64,000 bases of DNA from positions 389,501 through 453,500 of the forward strand of contig JAESUZ010000415.1 in the NCBI GenBank assembly GCA_017311185.1, in the 5' to 3' direction. Every line of letters begins with the position of its first letter. The first letter of the stretch is position 1. The position numbers and the translations under genes were made by a program. Below the pieces are notes generated by a model. That model was not told where the DNA came from. It saw only the letters and a list, made by a program, of their open reading frames with translations, and made no database searches. Source of the DNA: Proteles cristata cristata. Lineage: Eukaryota > Chordata > Mammalia > Carnivora > Hyaenidae. Positions 43,501 through 47,700 of this stretch are shown here, in pieces.

Positions 43501-44104
43501 CCCTACGATTTCTAAGCCCTATTCTTTCAACCCTGTGCATGGCCCCCGTGCGTCCAGGATGGGCTCTAGCCAAACAGGGCACCGCCCCCCACCCAGGCCC
43601 CTGCAGGAATGAGAAGCTGAGGGTCCCTGAGAACTCTCTGTGTGACTATGAGTCATGAGCAAGAGCATGGACGTAGGGGTCTGACCAAGGCACTGTGGCC
43701 CAGCCCTGTGGCACATCCATCAAACCCTCCTGGACTCAGGGACATATGTTGGTGTTCACTTCTCTCCCTTCAGAGCTTTGTGTAGTATAAGGCATAGACG
43801 GGTGTCTGCCAGCACCTTCCAGGGAAACCTGCCGGGCAAGCTCACACCACACCCCCCGGCCTCTCCTCATGGAAGATGGGGGTGGATGGGTGGATGTGTC
43901 TCTGATTCACAAGCTGAACCCATGTGTCTTTTCCCTTAGGGTGACTCAGGAGGCCCTCTGACCTGTGAGAAAAATGGTACCTACTATGTCTACGGGATAG
44001 TGAGCTGGGGCCTGGATTGTGGGAAGAAGCCAGGAGTCTACACCCAAGTTACCAAATTCCTGAATTGGATCACAGCCACCATCCAAAGAGAGACTAGCTT
44101 CTAA
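9902..44104 (+). CDS. HABP2: HABP2, hyaluronan-binding protein 2 / factor VII-activating protease (13 coding exons)
   Basis: Secreted plasma serine protease that binds hyaluronan and other polyanions, activates factor VII and pro-urokinase, and is cut at one Arg-Ile bond into a disulfide-linked two-chain enzyme. The exons are 9902-9958, 22790-22826, 29982-30092, 31520-31627, 32822-32938, 34149-34268, 34746-34917, 37322-37419, 38773-39028, 40034-40176, 41145-41279, 42650-42795 and 43940-44104. They join in frame to 1665 nt, 554 residues (human 560). Domains: signal peptide about 1-19; acidic Tyr-rich segment 32-68; EGF 71-102, 109-141 and 148-181; kringle 188-270; linker 274-307; protease 308-554. 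Activation is at Arg307-Ile308 (KIKR-IYGG). The triad is His356, Asp405, Ser503, with Asp497 at the base of the S1 pocket. All introns are GT-AG. The EGF exons are flanked by phase-1 introns. No frameshift or stop was seen. Confidence 0.97.
10740..10860 (+). mobile_element. MIR SINE
   Basis: ATTCTAGCTGTGGAATATTG, GGGCAAGTAACATCATC and CTGAGTCTCAGTTTCCCC match the MIR core. Confidence 0.7.
10978..11190 (+). mobile_element. Felid tRNA-Lys SINE
   Basis: GGGGTGCCTGGGTGGCTCAG head, TCGGGCTTTGTGCTGACAG body and CTCTCTCAAAAATAAAC tail. No clear target duplication was seen. Confidence 0.92.
12065..12260 (-). mobile_element. MIR SINE, reverse
   Basis: CTAAGAAGTAGGTAGTGTTA, CCCATTTTACAGGTGAGAAG and CATACAGCTGGGAAGTGGCA. 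Confidence 0.65.
13313..13555 (-). mobile_element. Felid tRNA-Lys SINE, reverse
   Basis: Long T-rich end, GAGACAGAGAG tract and GAGCCATGCAGGCTCCC head. AAACCAGACAT is duplicated at both ends (13302-13312, 13556-13566). Confidence 0.92.
14510..14770 (-). mobile_element. MIR SINE, reverse
   Basis: AGTGAGTTAGGCACCATTAT, TGACAAATAAGAAACTAAGC and AGAGCCAGGATTCAAACCCA. Confidence 0.65.
15815..16140 (+). mobile_element. hAT-type DNA element split by a SINE
   Basis: AAAGTCACCTGGGTACTGG, ACTCCAGACCCATGGACGTA and GGCCCAGGAACCTGAATTTT, then after the SINE TATCAAGCTCTCCAGAGATG. These are successive parts of one old element. The SINE at 15921-16104 sits inside it. Confidence 0.55.
15921..16104 (-). mobile_element. 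Felid tRNA-Lys SINE, reverse, inside an older DNA element
   Basis: TTTATTTATG...GAGAGAGAGAG tract and GAGCCACCCGGGCACC head. The flanks CAGGAACCTGAATTTTT / CAGGAGCCTGGACTTTT are the target duplication. Confidence 0.92.
16285..16492 (+). mobile_element. Felid tRNA-Lys SINE ending in AAAG microsatellite
   Basis: Head GGCACCCCGGTGGCTTAA, typical GCCCCGCATCGGGCTCTG body. The poly(A) tail has grown into the AAAG repeat that follows. Confidence 0.9.
16493..16560 (+). repeat. AAAG microsatellite
   Basis: About 15 units of AAAG following a SINE tail at the end of the element at 16285. Probably length-variable between individuals. Confidence 0.95.
16945..17690 (+). mobile_element. Old LINE-1 3' end
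   Basis: Degraded L1 ORF2 end and 3' UTR. Landmarks are GGTTAGGATGGCCAGAA, GGTGAGGATGTGGAAGAAC, CCCAAGTGTCCCTCAAC, and the terminal GAATGGTACACTTACAAATG. Many frame breaks mark it as old. Confidence 0.85.
18065..18316 (-). mobile_element. Felid tRNA-Lys SINE, reverse
   Basis: TTTTTTAAGTCTATTTATTT start, long GAGAGAGA tract and GAGCCACCCAGGTGCCC head. Flanks AGAGTACCAATT / GGAGTCCCAATT look duplicated. Confidence 0.92.
19080..19240 (+). mobile_element. MIR SINE
   Basis: TTACTAGCTGAGTTACTTTG, GGCAACTTAATCTCTGTGA and a GCACAGTCCTTGGCACA end. Confidence 0.65.
20847..21087 (-). mobile_element. Felid tRNA-Lys SINE, reverse
   Basis: TTTTTTAAGTTTATTTATTT start, GA-rich tract and GCCACCCAGGCGCCCC head. 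The target duplication TTACCTGCCTT is at 20836-20846 and 21088-21098. Confidence 0.94.
21315..21730 (+). mobile_element. hAT-type element interrupted by a SINE
   Basis: GGCCAAACACTGCCTGG start, GGCTTTGCTGTTGTAGAACA, GGCTGTGTTCTAATAACACT; after the SINE the end CTTTAGTTTGCTTACCCTTG. Same family as the element at 5990-6190, opposite orientation. Confidence 0.5.
21465..21668 (+). mobile_element. Felid tRNA-Lys SINE, older variant
   Basis: Head GGGGTGCCTGGGTGGCTCAG. The body reads AGCCTGCTTGGGATCCTCTC, the short-bodied variant. Inserted inside an hAT-type element (21315-21730). Confidence 0.92.
21825..22330 (+). mobile_element. L2-like ancient LINE fragment (tentative)
   Basis: Contains GAAGGCTTCCTTAAGCAAAT, GCAAAGGCCCTGAGGTGGA and ATTCCAAGAACTATGGGAAG. 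The order matches a mammalian-wide LINE 3' end. The best preserved of the three copies. Confidence 0.5.
22345..22480 (+). mobile_element. MIR SINE
   Basis: CAACTGTGTGACCTCTGAGC, CTTTCTCATCTGTTAATGGG and GGGCTGTTATAGGAATGAAA. Confidence 0.6.
22790..22826 (+). CDS. HABP2: HABP2 exon 2 (37-nt microexon)
   Basis: Encodes FSLMSLL followed by Asp/Pro residues (20-31 plus one base of codon 32). It lies between a T-rich acceptor ending TTTTTTCAG and the donor GTGAGT. FSLMSLL matches the residues that follow the signal peptide in the human protein. It is 12.8 kb from exon 1 and is found only by homology and frame, because it is too short to stand out as an open frame. Confidence 0.88.
24500..24680 (+). 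mobile_element. CR1/L3-like LINE fragment
   Basis: The block TTGGGAGGTAGTAAGTGC followed by CATCACTGGTGGTATTTAAA resembles the 3' end of CR1-type LINEs. Highly diverged; assigned from memory. Confidence 0.5.
25605..25775 (+). mobile_element. MIR SINE
   Basis: Weak core, then AATAGGAATAGTAATACCTA and TTTGAATAAGATTATGTGC in MIR order. Confidence 0.5.
26290..26440 (+). mobile_element. L2-like ancient LINE fragment (tentative)
   Basis: CTCTGTGCTGGGCACTGAGG then ACATGGCCCTTGCCCTTTAA. Same family as the copies at 8255 and 21825, shorter and more diverged. Confidence 0.4.
26862..26927 (+). repeat. GA and GGA compound microsatellite
   Basis: A GA run (26862-26881), then A-rich linker, then about ten GGA units (26897-26927). 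Purine-only on the + strand. Confidence 0.95.
29037..29261 (-). mobile_element. Felid tRNA-Lys SINE, reverse
   Basis: T-rich start and GAGCCACCCAGGCGCCCC head. A 17-bp duplication TAAACTGCCTTAGTCTC (29020-29036) recurs at 29262-29278 with one change. Confidence 0.95.
29290..29465 (+). mobile_element. MIR SINE
   Basis: CTAGCTCTGTGACTTCGGGC, CCTCAGGCTTCTCAACTG, ATTATTATGAGGATGAAATG and TGCCTAGCACAGGGCC. A felid SINE sits immediately upstream. Confidence 0.7.
29982..30092 (+). CDS. HABP2: HABP2 exon 3: acidic, tyrosine-rich N-terminal segment
   Basis: Codes for residues 32-68, 37 codons, entered and left in phase 1. It begins DWTPD and ends NPDWYYTED. It holds eight Tyr residues among Glu and Asp, and a glycosylation sequon N52-D-T. 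The acceptor is TTCTGTAG and the donor GTAGGT. Human HABP2 has a matching acidic segment before EGF1. Confidence 0.95.
31520..31627 (+). CDS. HABP2: HABP2 exon 4: EGF-like domain 1
   Basis: Encodes one EGF-like domain with cysteines at 71, 76, 82, 91, 93 and 102. It starts [14 protein letters not shown] and ends GPRCQN. At 108 nt with phase 1 at both ends it is a symmetrical, shuffle-competent module. The donor is GTAAGT. Confidence 0.96.
31750..31880 (-). mobile_element. MIR SINE, reverse
   Basis: CATTAAATCCTCACCCGTGC then CCTGTACAGATGAGAACACG and GAGGCTAAGAGGAGATAAG. Confidence 0.5.
32822..32938 (+). CDS. HABP2: HABP2 exon 5: EGF-like domain 2
   Basis: Residues 105-143. The six EGF cysteines are at 109, 114, 119, 130, 132 and 141. 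The core [20 protein letters not shown] is the same as I recall for human. It is 117 nt, phase 1 at both ends, with acceptor CTCTTACAG and donor GTAAGT. Confidence 0.96.
33093..33290 (+). mobile_element. Felid tRNA-Lys SINE, older variant
   Basis: Head GGTACCTGGGTGGCTTAG and short body (GTTTGGGATTCTCTCTCTCC), ending in AAACAAACAAACAAACA. The next copy follows about 20 nt later. Confidence 0.88.
33311..33532 (+). mobile_element. Felid tRNA-Lys SINE
   Basis: Head TGCCTGGGTGGCTCAG and CTCTCAAAAATAAATAAAC tail. The target duplication ATTTAAAATGAACCATCTCT (33291-33310) recurs with two changes at 33533-33552. Confidence 0.93.
33670..33890 (-). mobile_element. MIR SINE, reverse
   Basis: TTACAGATGAAGGGACTGAA, ACTTGCTCACGGTCACACAG and AAGGGCAGAGCCAAGTTTCA. 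Confidence 0.65.
34149..34268 (+). CDS. HABP2: HABP2 exon 6: EGF-like domain 3 with basic polyanion-binding patch
   Basis: Residues 144-183, cysteines at 148, 153, 159, 170, 172 and 181. The loop SRHKRRTKF (160-168) is strongly basic. In the human enzyme the equivalent cluster in EGF3 is reported to bind heparin, RNA and other polyanions that trigger autoactivation. Arg164, Arg165 and Lys167 correspond to human 170, 171 and 173. The exon is 120 nt, phase 1 at both ends. Confidence 0.96.
   Translation, partial: WFPCADQIPAKMVASAPGISGEPSSPVPALNSSRGNSVK
34746..34917 (+). CDS. HABP2: HABP2 exon 7: first half of kringle
   Basis: Residues 184-240 and two bases of codon 241. The kringle opens at Cys188 ([13 protein letters not shown]) and runs through HSCLHWNSH to EHNFC. 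A sequon N199-V-S lies near the start. The donor GTAAAA is weaker than consensus. Kringles are typically split over two exons at this point. Confidence 0.95.
35034..35247 (+). mobile_element. Felid tRNA-Lys SINE, young
   Basis: Near-consensus copy with head GGGGCGCCCAGGTGGCTCAG. The target duplication AGAAATTTGGGGATGGA (35017-35033) recurs at 35248-35263, one G shorter. Confidence 0.95.
35320..35600. repeat. Possible ancient interspersed repeat
   Basis: TGCTGTTGTAACAAACACCT and the following 'cagtgtcttgaata' segment resemble a common old repeat; family not assigned. A relative may lie at 26560-26850 (TACTGCATAATATGCTACCC). Confidence 0.35.
35683..36670 (-). mobile_element. LINE-1 (L1), 5'-truncated, reverse
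   Basis: On the - strand this gives the C-terminal part of ORF2 followed by a 3' UTR and poly(A), seen as poly(T) at 35684-35699. The frame is open over 36075-36587. Typical ORF2 words are [47 protein letters not shown] and [19 protein letters not shown]. The element stops at CPSTDE and lacks the usual last ORF2 segment. The short duplication TGACATT flanks it (35676-35682, 36671-36677). It is a dead fragment. Confidence 0.93.
37322..37419 (+). CDS. HABP2: HABP2 exon 8: second half of kringle
   Basis: Residues 241-273, starting [12 protein letters not shown] and ending [10 protein letters not shown]. It completes the kringle at Cys270. The donor is GTAAGA. A felid SINE begins only 20 nt into the next intron and its target-site duplication starts at intron position 3. 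Confidence 0.95.
37439..37669 (+). mobile_element. Felid SINE (CCTAG-tail subfamily) beside HABP2 exon 8 donor
   Basis: Near-consensus copy with CTTAAGCAGTTAAGCG, CGACTTTCGCTTAGGTC and CTGACTGCCAGCTCAGAG, and tail CTCCTAGAAATAAATAAA. A 17-bp duplication (37422-37438, 37670-37686) differs at one site. The left copy begins at intron position 3 of HABP2 exon 8. Confidence 0.95.
37670..38772 (+). other. HABP2: HABP2 intron 8, part beyond the SINE
   Basis: Non-coding. A short CA run (38505-38520) and AT-rich sequence precede a pyrimidine-containing acceptor, CTTCCCACAG. I see no named repeat in it. Confidence 0.6.
38773..39028 (+). CDS. HABP2: HABP2 exon 9: linker, activation site and catalytic histidine
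   Basis: Residues 274-358 and two bases of codon 359. The linker carries Cys295 (FDSCGKTE), which in this family pairs with the protease domain. The activation bond Arg307-Ile308 lies in RKIKRIYGG. The protease begins with IYGG and continues through HPWQAS, FCGGALI and WVLTAAHC, giving catalytic His356. The donor follows AA as GTAGGC. Reading into the intron meets TAG at once. Confidence 0.96.
39275..39480 (-). mobile_element. MIR SINE, reverse
   Basis: CATTTCATAAACAAGGACCC, CACCTTGCCTAAAGTCATG and GGGATTTGAACCCAGATTTA. Confidence 0.6.
40034..40176 (+). CDS. HABP2: HABP2 exon 10: protease domain, catalytic aspartate
   Basis: Residues 359-406. It opens [16 protein letters not shown] and closes [11 protein letters not shown], which supplies catalytic Asp405. 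The acceptor is CTTTGCAG and the donor GTAAGT. The codon split with exon 9 is AA|C. Confidence 0.96.
40385..40500 (+). mobile_element. MIR SINE
   Basis: TTGAATCCCAGCTCTCTCAC, TTGCTAGCTGGCTTCACC and CAAATGGGTACACTGG. Confidence 0.65.
40730..40932 (-). mobile_element. Felid SINE (CCTAG-tail subfamily), reverse, A-tail lost
   Basis: Reverse copy carrying the same diagnostic words (GCGAAAGTCGG, GCTGGCAGTCAGCAC, CTGAAACAGGCTCC). Only TTTTTTTCCCCTAGG remains at the tail side. Flanked by AACTATTATTTTTT on both sides. Confidence 0.92.
41145..41279 (+). CDS. HABP2: HABP2 exon 11: protease domain, middle segment
   Basis: Residues 407-451. [20 protein letters not shown] follows the catalytic Asp. [10 protein letters not shown] and [13 protein letters not shown] are the family's conserved middle blocks. 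It is 135 nt, phase 1 at both ends, with acceptor CTACATAG and donor GTGAGT. Confidence 0.96.
41280..43939 (+). other. HABP2: HABP2 introns 11 and 12
   Basis: Introns 41280-42649 and 42796-43939. They hold an A-run at 41399-41417 and a MIR-like piece at 43300-43500. No further exon was recognised. Confidence 0.65.
42650..42795 (+). CDS. HABP2: HABP2 exon 12: protease domain, S1 pocket region
   Basis: Residues 452-500. It runs [20 protein letters not shown], then [14 protein letters not shown], ending KDSCQ. Asp497 sits six residues before the nucleophile, at the base of the S1 pocket, as in trypsin. This agrees with cleavage after Arg or Lys. The donor is GTCAGA and the exon ends in phase 0. 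Confidence 0.95.
43940..44104 (+). CDS. HABP2: HABP2 exon 13: catalytic serine and C terminus
   Basis: Residues 501-554 and the TAA stop at 44102-44104. GDSGGPL holds the nucleophile Ser503. [19 protein letters not shown] is the usual C-terminal block. The sequon N512-G-T lies in CEKNGTYY, where I recall Asp in human. The acceptor is TTCCCTTAG. Confidence 0.96.
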   Translation, partial: GDSGGPLTCEKNGTYYVYGIVSWGLDCGKKPGVYTQVTKFLNWITATIQRETSF

Positions 44105-44389
44105 GGTGTCTTCTTAACCTGAGGGCCCCTTCACCTTGGCACCCAGACAAGGCAAGGCCTCATGGGCAGCCTTGGGCATCCCCAGGAGGCCATAGAGTCA
44201 AGAGTCTGTGCCCTACATACAGACAATGGCCACCCAGCCTAGCGCATCCTGGACCAAAAAATGCCAGAATCAACCCAACATATATTTTGTTTGCTTCCCT
44301 TCAAATGATGGTTACCTTATGGAAAAATCACAGACTGCCTTCACCTCGGACATTTGCAAATGTGGGATTACAGAATGACCAGACCCACT

Positions 44390-44650
44390 GGAAGTCACCT
44401 TTACATCTTTATTCCTCATGCCAGACACCCAAGGTGCACAGTGGACCCGGCCACCTACTTTCAGGATGACATGGAGGAATGAAATTACAACTCTCCGGAG
44501 CTTTCTAAGAGTCGCTGTTTAAGTAAAAGGCGGCTCGGGGGGATGGGCTGGCACCTCATGTTTCTGGCTCGCTGGAACCGAATCATGTCTCTGGTAGACA
44601 CGCTTCCTTCCCAGCTTCTTTCCCAAGGACTCCGGGTGGATGCTGCTTGC
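44390..44650 (-). other. NRAP: NRAP 3' UTR (inferred)
   Basis: Short 3' UTR from the TGA to just past the AATAAA on the - strand at 44408-44413. The cleavage site is estimated, not seen. Confidence 0.65.
44408..44413 (-). terminator. NRAP: NRAP poly(A) signal AATAAA
   Basis: TTTATT on the + strand reads AATAAA on the - strand, about 240 nt after the NRAP stop codon. It lies roughly 300 nt downstream of the HABP2 stop codon, so the two genes' 3' ends interlock. Confidence 0.72.
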
Positions 44651-44755
44651 TCACAACGGCAGACCTCTCCTCCTTTTGACATGCAGAATCTCGGTGGCGT
44701 CTGGGTTCACGTCCCCCCTCTGATTATCTGCGGGCCCCACAGCTTCTGGCCCTCC
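44651..44755 (-). CDS. NRAP: NRAP last coding exon and stop
   Basis: 34 residues and a TGA stop at 44651-44653. It starts GGPEAVGPADN and ends EILHVKRRRGLPL. The acceptor is TTTCTGCAG. The NPDATEILHVK tail resembles the C terminus I recall for human NRAP. The exon lies entirely inside the predicted HABP2 3' UTR on the other strand. Confidence 0.85.
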   Translation of the reverse strand, partial: GGPEAVGPADNQRGDVNPDATEILHVKRRRGLPL

Positions 44756-47700
44756 CTGCAGAAATCAAACACACCCCCCTGAGTCAGAACGAAGCTCCCG
44801 CCCTGCTCCCACACGATGAGCTGCCTAAGATGCCCCGGGAGCGTTTAAAATGTTCCCCCTCCCCTGCCCTTCCCCTCTTCCACCCTCCCCAAGGAAAAGG
44901 ATCCTTGAGGCAAGAAGGAGAAAGAAGCAAAGCCAATCTCTCATTTAGACGTGGTGTCTTTCTTCTGAACAAAGTAGGGTTCAAAACCCAGACTATCGCA
45001 GCCAGCGAGTCCCTGACCCTTTCTGCAACTGTAACGAGCAAGCAGTCGGCACAGCCTGGGCTGCCGTGGCCCGGGATTGATGTAGCCCCGGTGGGTTTGT
45101 CTCCGCAGAACTAATGGCTGTGACTTCAGAGAAAACCCTGCAGGAAGTTTAACCCGGGTGTCATCCGCCTGGTCATCTCAGACCCATGAAATTAGGCGCC
45201 TTGCTCGAGCTGCATTTCACACTTCTTTGGAGCCAGCTGACCTCTGGCCAAAAATAAAGTTTGAAAAGAAACAGCGAGTTTGCCTTTCCCCACGGCCGTG
45301 CAAGCTGGGGTAGGTCCGGAGCTTGCTACTCACGTCAGCCCCCCGGAGACCCAGGCCCCTGGCCTTGGCCAGTTCTGCTGCCCGCCGGGCCATCTCCACT
45401 TTGTAGGATCCAGGAGGGGTCCAGCCGATACCTCTGGTCAGGTTCAGGTCTGATTTGTACTTGACCTTAGGGGGATGGAGGAAAGAGGAATAGGTAAGCA
45501 GGGTTAGGGGTGATTTGGCCACAGAGTAGAGAATACAAGGTCTTCAGTTAGGCCAGGACCAAGGGGAGCAAACTTGTCTTAAGCAGAAGCTCCCTGGAGC
45601 TGAGGGCTCAATGGGCTGTCAGCTGGGCCACCATGTTGCCGTGCCCTCCATCTTTCCATGTAAGCAATGGGAGCTATGGTGGTGGCGGATGGTGGGGAGA
45701 ACTGGTTCAAGTCTGAGCTCCTACCTCAACCTGGTTCAAGTCCAAGCTCCTACCTCAATTTGCTCTGTGGCCCTGGGAAAGCCATTTCCCTTCTCTGGGC
45801 TGCAGCTACATTCCAGAGAAAGTGCAAGGGCTGAGTCGGGAAACTGCTAAGCCTCCTTGGAAACAGTATGGCATAGCCATCAAGAGCTTGAGCCCTGCCA
45901 ACAAACCAATCGGGGTTCGGATCCCAGGTCTGGCACTTATTGGCTGTGTGACCTTGAGTAAGTTACTTAACCTCTCTAAGCCTCTGGTTCCTCATCTGTA
46001 AAGCGGGATGGGTTGCTGTGGGAGCTACGTCTGGCACAGCCGTGGCCCACAGTAAAGCCTCCACAGGGTGTCAGGTGTCCTGGGTTCTACCTCCACCCCG
46101 CCCCCTCCCACATGTGACTGGGCCGAGAGGCCGAAGCACAGGAGGAAGGGCCTGGGCCGCGGGTGGGGACAGCTCACATCACTCTGCAGCTGGTGGGCCT
46201 TCCGAGCGTGCTTCAGGCCCAGCTGCTCGGGGTCGCAGGTGGGCTGGGGCAGGGGCTGCCTGTAGCACAGGTCGCTGGCCAGCTGCTGGCTCCTCCTGGC
46301 GTGGAGGAAGCCGGGCTGGTCGGGGCGGCTGTGGAACTGGGACCGACTCTTGACGAAGTCCTTCTTGTACTCGTTGTCACTCTGTAGTCTGCCGACACTG
46401 AGGAAATGCCTCATCCGGGGGTCGTCCTGGACGCTGCAGTACCCAATCTGCAGGCCCCGGTCTCGCAGGAAGGCCTCTTTATACCGGAACTGCAGGTCAG
46501 AGGAGCAGAGGTGGGTCAGGCGGGTGCCGGGCTCCCCTCCCCCACCCGTCCACAGGATCCCCAGCAGGAAGTTCAAGATGGGGGAAGGGGGCAGCTTCGG
46601 ATTCAGGCACACCTGGGATCCATCTCTCCCGGTGCTACCTTCTAGCTCTGTGGCCTTGGGCCAGTGACTGAGTCTCTCTGAGCCTCAGTTTCCCCACCTG
46701 ATAAAATGGGAGAGTGAACCTCTACCCCACGGGCCACTGACAGGGTTCAACGAGCTAGGGGCTGAGCTCCGAGTCTGGCACAGGCTCACGCCCCCTGAGG
46801 GCAGCTCTGGGTATTACTGCCGCTGCTGTTAACCCACAGGAAGAGAAATGCGCCCACCCCGTCAGCAGCCACTCTTCCTTTGATTCTTTCCGTTTTGCAG
46901 GGACCCAGCCCAGGGCTCCTCAAACCATTGGGCGTGAAGGGCCACATTCATTTTGTTTTGCTTTTTCAATTTCCAATCAGTCAAAGTCCCAGGTTCTACT
47001 GCAGCTGCAGCGGTGCCGTGTGCACTCGATGACACCCGGCCCCAGCCCTGGTCAAGAGGAGTCTGCAGGGCACATGCTTGGGTGTCACCATGGTTAGTTG
47101 CTGGAAAGGTTTCTAAATGCTTGCCCTTGCTCTCTGTACTTATTGTGTTAAGGATCGGTGATCTAGTCAAGGATGCCTTCCTCTCCCATAATAATGGCTG
47201 CCGTGTGTCAAACACTTGTTATTTGTATGACACAGTAAACTATTTTGTTTTCACTCCTACATCAATCCTAGGAGATAAAAAGTATATCCGTAGCTCATAG
47301 ATGTAGAAATCTGCCTTCAGAGAATACGAGCAACTTGTCCAACACCACACAGCCGAGTCCTAAGTGACTAAACCCTGACTTGAACTCAGATCAGTCTAGG
47401 TGAAAAGCTCAATGTGTTGCAGATCAACACATCAATCACACGTTAACTGACCTGTTGGTACACATACATCAGCTTTTAAGAGTGTTTGTTTTGAGAGGGC
47501 CCAGGTGGCTCAGTCAGTTAAGCATCGGACTTCGGCTCAGGTCATGATCTCATAGTTAGGAGGTTTAAGCCCCGCATCAGGCTCTGTGCTGACAGCTGGA
47601 GCCTGGAGCCTGCTTCGGATTCTGTGTCTCCCTCTCTCTCTGACCCTCGCCTGCTCTCTGTCTCTCTTTCAAAAATAAACACTGGGAAAAAAAAAAAGAG

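Larger units (their letters stand above)
44105..45275 (+). other. HABP2: HABP2 3' UTR (inferred)
   Basis: No AATAAA or ATTAAA on the + strand was seen between the stop codon and 45250. The first good signal is AATAAA at 45253-45258, so the 3' UTR is probably about 1.17 kb. Its interior carries the last NRAP exon, the last NRAP intron and part of that intron's boundary on the opposite strand. The extent is an inference from the poly(A) signal. Confidence 0.65.

Noticed and set aside
46025..46612. 195-codon - strand frame around an NRAP exon
   Set aside because: The coding part is 46178-46489, set by the AG and GT borders and the 312-nt paralogue; the rest is intron read-through.
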